A DNA stretch of 64,000 bases, taken from Burkholderia pyrrocinia. GTDB taxonomy: Bacteria; Pseudomonadota; Gammaproteobacteria; Burkholderiales; Burkholderiaceae. Shown one piece after another: positions 53,838-64,000 of the stretch (positions are counted from its first letter, which is position 1; each line of letters opens with the position of its first letter). The DNA lies in contig NZ_CP094460.1 of assembly GCF_022809715.1 (NCBI RefSeq), positions 2,418,001 through 2,482,000 on the forward strand, in the 5' to 3' direction. A program made the position numbers and the translations under genes. Below the pieces are notes generated by a model. It worked only from the letters and a program-made list of their open reading frames with translations, was not told where the DNA came from and did no database searches.

Positions 53838-53888
53838 ATTCGGTCAAGTCCGAAAGTGCGGCGCAGTTCTATCTAATATGTACGAAAT
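53838..53888 (+). promoter_or_regulatory. Promoter region of hybrid kinase with both shared motifs
   Basis: ATTCGGTCAAGTCCGAAA (53838-53855) matches the ATCRG-N6-CYGA sites of the trimeric adhesins, and TACGAAA (53881-53887) matches the TTTCGTA sites of the Tps and pilin promoters. It is the only place where both occur together. The remaining parts of 53646-54024 show no gene. Confidence 0.5.
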
Positions 53889-54024
53889 GGTTCATGCGAC
53901 GAGGACGCCCACGCGAGCCTTTGGCATGATCGGAAATCCCTTCATTTTCTAGGTGTTTTCCGAGACGGTCACGGGTGCCGGAACGACGTCGTTCCGGTCG
54001 CGTTCGCGATCGTCAACGCGCGCC

Positions 54025-57000
54025 ATGTCGCAGAGCCCGCTTCAATCGATTCGTCGTTATCAGAGCATTTCGGTGTTCGGCGGCGGAATCGTCGTTACCA
54101 TCCTTGTCCTGATCGCTTGCGGTCTCGGGATGGCATCGATCGTCTCGGGTTATGTCGAGGGGGCGCGGCGCAACTACCTGAACGGGCTGGAGCAGACGCT
54201 CAACGAAATCCAGGTAAGCGAAACCTCGTTCCGCAACGGCGTCGCGAACGCGCAGCTGATCTGGCAGGAGGCCAGCGACGTGCCGGCGCCGATCGTCGAC
54301 GAGTTCCTCCTCAACGACCAGCGCGTCGCGACCCGTCCGTATCCTTCGCTCGTCGTCGGCGTGCCCGCGCGCACCGGCGATCGGGCCGAAGTCGCGCGCT
54401 ATCTGTCGTTGTCGGTCCTGTTGGCACGTATCTGCGCGGCCAGCTCGATCAATCGCGGGCGCACGCTGGAGGGCTACCACTACAGCACGCGCACGGGTTT
54501 GTTCGCGCTGATCCCCCATCGGGACCGCGACGATCCCGCGCTGGTTTCGCCGGAAAGCCGCGCACGCATACTGGACGCGCTGCGCGTCGATTTCGAGCAC
54601 TCGTATCCGGGCATCATCGATGCACGTCCGCACGTGCGATGGCTGCCGCCGTTCACCGATCCCGTGTCGGGGCAGCCGCGCATCCGGCTCGCGGCCGAGG
54701 CGCGCGACAACGGCAAGCCGTTCGCGGTGCTCGTCACCGAATATCCGCCCGATTACCTGCTGTCCTGGCTCGCCGACTATCGCCCCGAAGGCATGTTCTA
54801 CATCACGACGGCCGATGGCCGGCTCGTCACGATGGATCCGTCGGCAAGCGATGCCGATCGCGTGGAAAGCCTGCTGAAGCTGAACCCGTCGCGGGGCGGT
54901 GCGTCGGCGTCGGGCGCGCCCGTATTCCGGAATGGCTTCCTGCTGTTTCACGGCAAGCTCGAGCCGACGGGCTGGACGCTTGCGTATGCGCTGTCGTGGG
55001 CCGACATCGCGGCCGGCGTCGCACGTTCGGCCGGTACGCTCGGCGCGGCGACGCTGCTCGCGCTCATCGTCATGTGGGTGCTGCTGCTGCGCTTTCATCG
55101 TCGGGAGTTCGTGCCGCTCTACGCGAGCTCGCAGCGCGTGTTCGACAGCGAAGCGCTGTGCCGCAGCGTGATCGAGATGGCGCCGATCGGGCTCGGGCTG
55201 ATCGCGCGCGACGACGGGCGTTTCATGCTCGTGAGCCCCGCGCTGACGGACGTGGTCGAGCGGATCGGCGGCGACTATCACGCGCTGTCGAGCCAGGTGG
55301 CCGACGCATGGCAGGCGCGCGGCGACGCAGGCGGCGTGCTGTACGGCGACCTGCTGCTGGGCGACACGCAAGCCGCGCACCTGAACCTGGAATTCATCGC
55401 GTGCGGCGCACGCTATCAGGGCACGGACGTGCTGATCGCCGCGGTCGCCGACATGACCGCGAAGCGGCAACTCGTGCAACAGCTCGAAGAGGCCGTGCGC
55501 GCGGCCGATTCGGCCAACGCCGCGAAATCGTCGTTCCTCGCGGCGATGAGCCACGAGATCCGCACGCCGCTGAACGTGATTCTCGGCAACCTGGAATTGC
55601 TCGAGCGCTCGGCGCTCGACGCGGTCCAGCATGGCCGCGTGTATACGCTGCGCACGTCGGCGAAGAGCCTGCTCGCGCTCGTCAGCGACATTCTCGATTT
55701 TTCGAAGATCGAGGCCGGCGCGATGTCGGTCGAATCGATCGCGTTCGACGTGAGTGCGGTGATCGAGCGCGAGCTGAACGCGTTCGCGACGATCGCGAAG
55801 GCGAAGGGATTGCAGCTGTTCTGCGAGATCCATGCGAGCAGCACGCAACAGATGCGCGGCGATCCGACGCGGCTCGCACAGGTGCTCCGCAATCTGCTGA
55901 ACAACGCACTCAAGTTTACGCATGCGGGCAGCGTGACCGTGCGCGTTGCCGTCGTCGCCGACGGACACGACGCCCCGGAACTGTCGATCGAGGTCGAGGA
56001 TACGGGCATCGGCATTGCCACCGAACATCGACACAAGTTGTTCAAGGCTTTTTCGCAGGTCGATACGTCGATCACGCGGCGTTACGGTGGCACCGGCCTC
56101 GGGCTTGCGCTGTGCAGCCGGCTCGTCGCGGCGATGGGCGGCCGCATCGCGGTGGAGAGCGAGCCGGGCGCCGGCAGCCGTTTCACGGTGCTTCTGCCGC
56201 TCGGTACGGAGATCGTCACGCTCGACCGGCCGCGCGCGGCGCACGCACACGCGCTGACGCTGATCGCCGCGCATCCCGCGTGGCGCGATTTCGCGTTACC
56301 GCATCTGCAGGCATGGGGATTCGACGTCAGCGTGTACGACAGCCCGTCGAGTCTGCCGGGCGGCGTTGCGCGACGGGGCGCGGTCGTGCTGTTCGGCGAT
56401 TCCGACACGTGGTCGCACGCGGATCTGGCCAGCCTGAGCGATTGCGAGCGGCTGATACTCGCGATACCCGACGGCCCGCTCGAACCGTATCGTGCCGGCG
56501 ACACGGTACGCGTGTCGAGTTATTCGCTCGGCGGCTTGCGTGCCGCGTTGGCGCTCGGCGGCCCGCTGCTCGGTGGCCCGATGAGCGACGAAAGCCGGAT
56601 CGATGCCGAATCGGGCGACGATCCGCGGCGTGACGATTCGCACGCTCGCGATTCGGCGACGGCCGAAATGTCGCGCGCGGCCGCCGAGCGCGGCAGTCGC
56701 GCATTGCGCGTGCTCGTCGCGGACGACGAAACCATCAACGGCTCGATTTTCAGCGAGCAACTGTACGCACTCGGTTGTACGGCAGCCGAGGTCGGATCGG
56801 GGTGTGCGGCGCTCGAATCGCTGGCCGGCGGGGAATGGGACGTGCTGCTGATCGGCGACGATCTGCCCGACATGCGCGCGCACCAACTGGCGGAAGCGGC
56901 GCGCGGCGTCGATCCCGCGTGCGACGTACTGGTCGTGACGTCGCATTTGACGCCAGAAGGCATGCAGCGCTGCACGGCAGCCGGTGTGCGGCGCGTATTG

Positions 57001-57144
57001 ACAAAACCCGTGACGCTCGGTCACCTGCGCGGCGCGCTTGCGCATGCGTGGCAGCGGCGTGCCGCGGCTTCGGCGAAGGAGCCATGCGCGGCCGCTTGCC
57101 CATTGGGCTCAACCAATCATGAAACAGCTTTGTATGACAAGTAA
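54025..57144 (+). CDS. RcsC-like hybrid sensor kinase with receiver lacking the acceptor Asp
   Basis: 1039 residues, start MSQSPLQSIRRYQSISV before the first helix; a GTG 24 codons upstream is an alternative. Helix 1 (GGGIVVTILVLIACGLGMASIV), a periplasmic domain of about 300 residues, helix 2 (AATLLALIVMWVLLL), PAS-like segment, HisKA with H510 ([17 protein letters not shown]), HATPase (LNNALKFT, DTGIGIA, GGTGLGLAL), an ABL-like domain (HALTLIAAHPAWRDF to about residue 860) as in RcsC, and a receiver in which the acceptor Asp is replaced: DVLLIGDDLPDM has Gly at 944. The acidic pair ADDE and LTKPV lysine remain. No HPt follows. It must rely on another protein for phosphotransfer or act without it. 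Confidence 0.92.
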   Translation: MSQSPLQSIRRYQSISVFGGGIVVTILVLIACGLGMASIVSGYVEGARRNYLNGLEQTLNEIQVSETSFRNGVANAQLIWQEASDVPAPIVDEFLLNDQRVATRPYPSLVVGVPARTGDRAEVARYLSLSVLLARICAASSINRGRTLEGYHYSTRTGLFALIPHRDRDDPALVSPESRARILDALRVDFEHSYPGIIDARPHVRWLPPFTDPVSGQPRIRLAAEARDNGKPFAVLVTEYPPDYLLSWLADYRPEGMFYITTADGRLVTMDPSASDADRVESLLKLNPSRGGASASGAPVFRNGFLLFHGKLEPTGWTLAYALSWADIAAGVARSAGTLGAATLLALIVMWVLLLRFHRREFVPLYASSQRVFDSEALCRSVIEMAPIGLGLIARDDGRFMLVSPALTDVVERIGGDYHALSSQVADAWQARGDAGGVLYGDLLLGDTQAAHLNLEFIACGARYQGTDVLIAAVADMTAKRQLVQQLEEAVRAADSANAAKSSFLAAMSHEIRTPLNVILGNLELLERSALDAVQHGRVYTLRTSAKSLLALVSDILDFSKIEAGAMSVESIAFDVSAVIERELNAFATIAKAKGLQLFCEIHASSTQQMRGDPTRLAQVLRNLLNNALKFTHAGSVTVRVAVVADGHDAPELSIEVEDTGIGIATEHRHKLFKAFSQVDTSITRRYGGTGLGLALCSRLVAAMGGRIAVESEPGAGSRFTVLLPLGTEIVTLDRPRAAHAHALTLIAAHPAWRDFALPHLQAWGFDVSVYDSPSSLPGGVARRGAVVLFGDSDTWSHADLASLSDCERLILAIPDGPLEPYRAGDTVRVSSYSLGGLRAALALGGPLLGGPMSDESRIDAESGDDPRRDDSHARDSATAEMSRAAAERGSRALRVLVADDETINGSIFSEQLYALGCTAAEVGSGCAALESLAGGEWDVLLIGDDLPDMRAHQLAEAARGVDPACDVLVVTSHLTPEGMQRCTAAGVRRVLTKPVTLGHLRGALAHAWQRRAAASAKEPCAAACPLGSTNHETALYDK

Positions 57145-57251
57145 CCAACAGCAGCGTACGCGTCAGCGCGTATCCAAAACAACAAGGGCAGGGTGCCGGT
57201 GCATGTTCACGTCGCGCGGCAGAATTCAAATCAATACTGGAGGGGAACGTC

Positions 57252-57449
57252 GTGCGTCACGTAGGGAAGGTATTCGCACTGTTGCTCGATTTTGCCGCGC
57301 TCTCTGAGAAGTCCCGTCGGGAATTCCTGACGATGATGAACGAGTTTCTGCTCATGTCGCCGGTTCAGCGGCGCCGTACGCTGAACGAGTGGAAAAATCG
57401 GGTGGACGGCAACCCGCATGACCTGCCTGGCGATTCGAGCCACCGATAG
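57252..57449 (+). CDS. Small unknown protein between kinase and regulator
   Basis: 65 residues, GTG start, with GGAGGGGAAC ending 4 bases upstream, a strong ribosome site. Sequence VRHVGKVFALLLDFAALSEK, then FLTMMNEFLLMSPVQRRRTL and a short basic end. Helical, no domain recognised. Located between the sensor kinase and the response regulator; could modulate the relay (speculation). Confidence 0.6.
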   Translation: MRHVGKVFALLLDFAALSEKSRREFLTMMNEFLLMSPVQRRRTLNEWKNRVDGNPHDLPGDSSHR

Positions 57450-57760
57450 CGCCGCGTCGCGGCCCGACCGCGCTGCGTGAGAGCGTAGCCGGCATCCCGT
57501 AACGGCGCCGAGCCGTCTTGAGCTTCGGCAATCTGCGCGGTGCGTCCGTGCGGACAGGTCGTGCGTATCACGAGCGCCGGCACCTGTCGTCCGCCGCGTG
57601 GCCCACGCTAATTGCAGGGCGAACCGGGATTTATCTTAAAATTGAGTCATTATTTGTCCGGTGCGCCTAATATGGCCAGCCATCGACGCGATGGCGCGAG
57701 CATGCTCCCCGTCGCGGCGGGGACCGGAAGCGTGACTGAAAGCCTCGGGGAAACAGGAAC
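57450..57760 (+). other. Intergenic region with regulator promoter
   Basis: 311 bp, no gene. An AT-rich part (GGGATTTATCTTAAAATTGA near 57628) and TAATAT at 57668 suggest the promoter of the response regulator. Confidence 0.4.
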
Positions 57761-58429
57761 ATGGACGAATTCTTTGTGCGCGTGATGGTGGCCGACGATC
57801 ATCCGGCGTCCGCGCTCGGCATGTCGCAGTCGCTGCAAGGCAACAGTACGATCAAGCTTGTGGGCACCGTTTCGAACTCGACGGACCTGGTCGCGGCGCT
57901 CGACGCGCAGCAGAGCGACGTGCTCGTGCTCGACTACGTGATGCCGGGCGGCAAGTACGGCGACGGGCTCGTGCTGCTGTCGTTCCTGCAGCGCCGCTAT
58001 CCGGCGCTGCATATCGTGACGATCACGATGATCGACAATCCGAGCGTGCTGCGCGCGATCCACAAGCAGGGCGTGAGTTGCATCCTCAGCAAGTCGGACG
58101 CGATCTCGCACCTGATCGGCGCCGTGCATGCCGCGTACGTCGGTGCGAACTACATGTCGCCGTATATCAAGCAGCTCCTGCAGGACATCGAATCCGAGCC
58201 CGCTACCCGCGCACTGACGACACGCGAGATCGAGGTTGTCCGATTGTTCGGCGCGGGCTACACGGTGGGAGAGATCGCCGCGCAGCTCCATCGCAGCAAG
58301 CAAACCATCAGTTCGCAGAAGTCGAGCGCGATGAAGAAGCTCGGGATCGTTCGCGACGCGGATCTGATCCGTTACAACGACGAGCAAAATCTCGCCGGTG
58401 CGTCCGACGACGATGCCGCGTCGACGTGA
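57761..58429 (+). CDS. RcsB/BvgA-type response regulator
   Basis: 222 residues, MDEFFVRVMVADDHPASAL with AGGAAC upstream. Receiver with ADDH, acceptor D58 (VLVLDYVMPGG) and lysine in LSKSD; LuxR-type HTH with recognition helix RSKQTISSQKSSAMKKLG, which is closest to RcsB of the three paralogues in the window. Flanked by two hybrid kinases, so probably their output. Candidate regulator of the tps and pilin promoters that carry TTTCGTA (inference). Confidence 0.94.
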   Translation: MDEFFVRVMVADDHPASALGMSQSLQGNSTIKLVGTVSNSTDLVAALDAQQSDVLVLDYVMPGGKYGDGLVLLSFLQRRYPALHIVTITMIDNPSVLRAIHKQGVSCILSKSDAISHLIGAVHAAYVGANYMSPYIKQLLQDIESEPATRALTTREIEVVRLFGAGYTVGEIAAQLHRSKQTISSQKSSAMKKLGIVRDADLIRYNDEQNLAGASDDDAAST

Positions 58430-58606
58430 CGCACGAGGCCCGGCTGCCGCTCCGGCCAGCTTCCGGGCACACTCCGCCGAAGTGACGCATCGCGTGTGAG
58501 CGCAGGCACGCCACGCGAACGACTACCCTGTTTTCCCGGGGGGCGATGCGCCGGCATCGGCGAATGATGCGGTATGCCCGGCCACGAGCAACGAGATCGA
58601 TACGAC

Positions 58607-61702
<3,096 letters not shown>

Positions 61703-61809
61703 TCCGGAGTATTGATCGTCGGTTCGCGGATGACGGCCGCCGTGCCGTGCATCGCCGTTGAACATCCCGATACACGCCGCGCGGCCGCAGATGCGCTTCT
61801 GCCTGCCCG

Positions 61810-62103
61810 TGCCGGAACCAGGTGGATGCCACGCTGACTCGCGTTGCGCGAGCCGCGCGCGCTTTTGCCGTCGATGGCGACTGCTTCATCGGCCGGCACC
61901 TGACAGAGCACTCGCATCCAGCGAATGAAACAGGCGTCGAACTCCGGCGGATCGCGCGTCGCGAATACCCGACCGAACGTATCGTGCGATGGAATCCCCC
62001 GCTCCCGCGGCACGTACCGGTGCATCCAGTCGAGCTTCGATTCGCACCCGATCTGGATCGCGACCCGGCTATCCGCCTCCGACGGCATCCGGCTCCAGTT
62101 ACA
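61810..62103 (-). pseudogene. ISAs1-family transposase remnant
   Basis: About 98 residues with the ISAs1/H-repeat transposase core: SKLDWMHRYVPRERGIPSHD, TFGRVFATRDPPEFDACFIR, then VAIDGKSARGSRN and GIHLV. After GIHLV the frame no longer matches and both ends of the element are missing. A decayed fragment. Confidence 0.8.
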
Positions 62104-62323
62104 TGTCTGCCGTCGTATTCCGAACGTGTGGAGCGGACATACGAATGCCGGCGCGACGTCGGTCGTTTGAAGCAGACATCGCAGGTTCGGGCACAAAAGT
62201 GATTGGTGCAAGGCTTGCACAGTTGGCCGGTGAGCGACCGAAGCGAGGGTTTTGCGCATGACTTCGGTCGGGAATTGTCAGATTCATCTAACAATCAACG
62301 GTTTAAAAATACAGATTTGGCAA

Positions 62324-62341
62324 TTTCGTACAAGTACGAGT
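62324..62341 (+). promoter_or_regulatory. Inverted BvgA-like heptamers upstream of pilin
   Basis: TTTCGTACAAGTACGAGT gives TTTCGTA and an inverted TACGAGT with a 4-base spacer, about 155 bp before the pilin start in an AT-rich region. Confidence 0.5.
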
Positions 62342-62494
62342 ATATATGGCCGGTTGATTAAAATTCGTCCTATATCCCGCCAGGCACGAGTCATCGAAAA
62401 TAGCGTCAGTGGAATTGATCTTCCACACATCGAATTCCGATTAATTCATCGCAATTCGATTCCTGAAACGCAATTTTTAAATAGAGATCATTCG

Positions 62495-63022
62495 ATGAAA
62501 CTCAGCAAACTCGTTCTGGCACTGGGCGTAACTGGCGCACTGTTCGGCATCGCACATACGGCACAAGCCGAACCCGTGTCGAAGAAAATCACGCTGACCG
62601 CACAGATCAACGACGCCATCTTCGTGTCGAAGCCGGACGGCTCGACCTGGTACAGCACGGAAGAACTCGAAGCCAACGACTACACGCAAACGAAGTTCTC
62701 GAAGACGCTGCCGGTTCGCGTGTGGACGAAGAACGCTGACTTCAACATTTCGCTGGCGCAGCCGCTGAAGATGTCGAGCGGCTACTACGAAATGAAGAAC
62801 GCCAAGGTTCAATTCACCAGCCAGGCGGGCGACTCCGAAGTCAAGTTCGGCGCGCAGCAGAAGATCACGCAAACGACCTCGGGCAACGGCGGCTTCGACG
62901 AAATCCACAACCTGAAGATCAACGTCGATGCGCCCACGCAAGTCGGCAACCAGACCACCAACGGCAGCTACAGCGGCGATCTCGTGATGGTGTTCGAGCC
63001 GGTCGCATCAGCGGCTCCGTAA
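62495..63022 (+). CDS. CS1/cable-type fimbrial major subunit (CblA/CooA/CfaB family)
   Basis: 175 residues, MKLSKLVLALGVTGALFG, signal cleavage at AQA-EPVSKK. Mature pilin starts EPVSKKITLTAQINDAIFVS and ends GDLVMVFEPVASAAP, the pattern of alpha-class (CS1-like) pilins with an N-terminal donor strand and C-terminal beta-strand. Polymerises into surface fimbriae by an alternate chaperone-usher route. Followed by an attenuating hairpin and the usher. The dedicated chaperone, which in CS1-type operons precedes the pilin, is not in the window. Confidence 0.92.
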   Translation: MKLSKLVLALGVTGALFGIAHTAQAEPVSKKITLTAQINDAIFVSKPDGSTWYSTEELEANDYTQTKFSKTLPVRVWTKNADFNISLAQPLKMSSGYYEMKNAKVQFTSQAGDSEVKFGAQQKITQTTSGNGGFDEIHNLKINVDAPTQVGNQTTNGSYSGDLVMVFEPVASAAP

Positions 63023-63043
63023 GCCAGGTAAGCGGGCTGATGA

Positions 63044-63069
63044 GAAGCCCCGTCAGGGGCTTCTTTTTT
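63044..63069 (+). terminator. Hairpin with T-run between pilin and usher
   Basis: GAAGCCCC pairs with GGGGCTTC around GTCA, then TTTTTT. Placed 22 bp after the pilin stop and 59 bp before the usher start; would let the pilin be made in excess over the usher. Confidence 0.88.
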
Positions 63070-63127
63070 ACGCCGTCTCAAGAATAAATCGCGTGTCCAT
63101 CCTTCCAAACCCGCCATAAGAGATAAC

Positions 63128-64000
63128 GTGTTCGCCGATCAAGTTCCCTTCCGATTCAACAAGCTGTGGCTGGGTGCGTTCCTTTTTGTTTCGTCGCATT
63201 CATTTGCAGAGCTTAAGGTCTCGTACGGAGTGCCTGAAGGGTTCAGCGCGGCCGAGATGGATGACAGCGCGAATTATGTAGCGACATTCAAAGGACGGAC
63301 GCTGCCAGGGTTCATCGGCTATTCGCAGGCGGATGGCGCCCTCTCGTTCGATGCGGGAAAGTATGAGGAAAACGGCGTTTCTGCGGAGGACATCCGCACC
63401 TTAACGAACGTCGTTTCGCAACTGGATTACAAGCGTTGCAGCAAGGGCTGCGACGTCGAGGTCGACGGTTACTACGTCACCGTCGACAAGATGAAGCGGT
63501 CGATTTCGATTCGCGACAAGCGCGAAGATTATGTCGCGCCGCAGACGAGCCTGGGCATCGTCAACAATCAGTCACTGGACTTGCGCGCCGCGTCAGATGG
63601 CTACCGGGCCGCGAACGTCAACGGCAACACCTGGGTCGGCCTGCCGTCGCAGAGCTTCGGCTACGTGAGCTGGTACGCGAACCAGACGTCGTCGCGTTAC
63701 GGCAGCGGCGGTACGCGTGGCGTATCGTCGTATTACCTGCAAAAGAACTTTGCCAGCACGTATGTGCGGGCGGGCAAGCAGAACAACATCGACTATGCGT
63801 CGGGGTCGGTCAGTACGCTGCTTTCGCCGAGTTTCGACCAGTTCGTGACGGTCGGCAGCCAGACAAACCTGCAGGTCAACAACAATTCCGGGGCGCTGAT
63901 TCTCTATGCGACCGCGGAAGGGAATTACGAGTTTTACCGCAGCGGCCGCCTGATCATGAAGCGGCCGGCCGCGATCGGTCGCAACGAGATCAGCTTCGCC
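63128..64000 (+). CDS. CS1-type fimbrial outer-membrane usher (CooC/CfaC/CblC family), 3' end outside window
   Basis: 291 residues seen, frame open to the last base. GTG start MFADQVPFRFNKLWLGAFLF with signal ending FAELKVSYG. Usher N-terminal domain (PEGFSAAEMDDSANYV, TLPGFIGYSQADG, two-Cys CSKGCDVEVDGYY) and the start of the beta-barrel (GYVSWYANQTSSRYG, TYVRAGKQNN). It threads the pilin through the outer membrane. Confidence 0.9.
   Translation, partial: MFADQVPFRFNKLWLGAFLFVSSHSFAELKVSYGVPEGFSAAEMDDSANYVATFKGRTLPGFIGYSQADGALSFDAGKYEENGVSAEDIRTLTNVVSQLDYKRCSKGCDVEVDGYYVTVDKMKRSISIRDKREDYVAPQTSLGIVNNQSLDLRAASDGYRAANVNGNTWVGLPSQSFGYVSWYANQTSSRYGSGGTRGVSSYYLQKNFASTYVRAGKQNNIDYASGSVSTLLSPSFDQFVTVGSQTNLQVNNNSGALILYATAEGNYEFYRSGRLIMKRPAAIGRNEISFA

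Larger units (their letters stand above)
61703..62494. other. Intergenic region between kinase and pilin
   Basis: About 790 bp. It holds the ISAs1-type transposase remnant (61810-62103) and an AT-rich promoter stretch (62270-62490) for the pilin. No other gene is seen; in particular no pilus chaperone gene. Confidence 0.6.

Overview
The window looks like a piece of a Burkholderia replicon, most likely from the B. cepacia complex and probably chromosome 2. This rests on uniformly high G+C, three YadA-type trimeric autotransporters (two starting with the ESPR signal MNKTYRNIWNA), RcsB/BvgA-type regulators, and a CS1/cable-type pilin. The species call is an inference from gene content; no ribosomal or core marker is present.

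Layout. 1-15.2 kb: an adhesin cluster with a 5'-cut trimeric autotransporter (+), an OmpA-like lipoprotein, two convergent paralogous RcsB-like regulators, two further trimeric autotransporters (-) and a small unknown gene. I recall a similar arrangement for the B. cenocepacia Bca adhesin cluster. 15.4-19.5 kb: an RcsC-like hybrid kinase and an OmpR-like regulator with a degenerate receiver. 20.3-24 kb: a FixL/FixJ-type pair translationally coupled to each other and followed by a periplasmic alpha-carbonic anhydrase and a small beta-barrel protein. 24-30 kb: a MarC-family membrane protein, a K+ channel plus TlpA-like operon, a lipoprotein, an unknown protein, and a candidate small RNA ending in an isolated intrinsic terminator.

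30-44 kb is a patchwork accessory and metabolic stretch. It holds a Phd antitoxin with a toxin remnant, a Fic enzyme, a shortened AbiE system with twin palindromic operators, a HigBA-like pair, two broken genes or fragments, two simple-sequence arrays, and housekeeping-type genes (surE, azlCD with an Lrp-type regulator, a GNAT, an SDR, a cupin, a PLP decarboxylase with an ArsR regulator, a LysE exporter).

44.6-64 kb is a second surface-structure block. One two-partner secretion transporter (TpsB) is followed by two TpsA exoproteins whose first ~1.5 kb is almost identical and whose GLUG-repeat tails differ. Then come an RcsC-like hybrid kinase lacking the receiver aspartate, a small ORF, an RcsB/BvgA-like regulator, a second hybrid kinase with intact receiver and HPt, an ISAs1-type transposase remnant, a CS1-type major pilin and the start of its usher. 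Kinases and regulator next to the pilin recall the cable-pilus regulators CblS/T/R.

Two shared DNA motifs tie the blocks together. One is an inverted repeat of form ATCRG-N6-CYGAWT, found upstream of both minus-strand trimeric adhesins and several other genes. The other is a BvgA-like heptamer TTTCGTA, found before tpsB, the second tpsA, the first kinase and the pilin. In addition, both minus-strand trimeric adhesins have a leader hairpin that pairs with their own Shine-Dalgarno sequence. My reading is a coordinated adhesin regulon; the motifs are seen in the sequence, the regulation is inferred.
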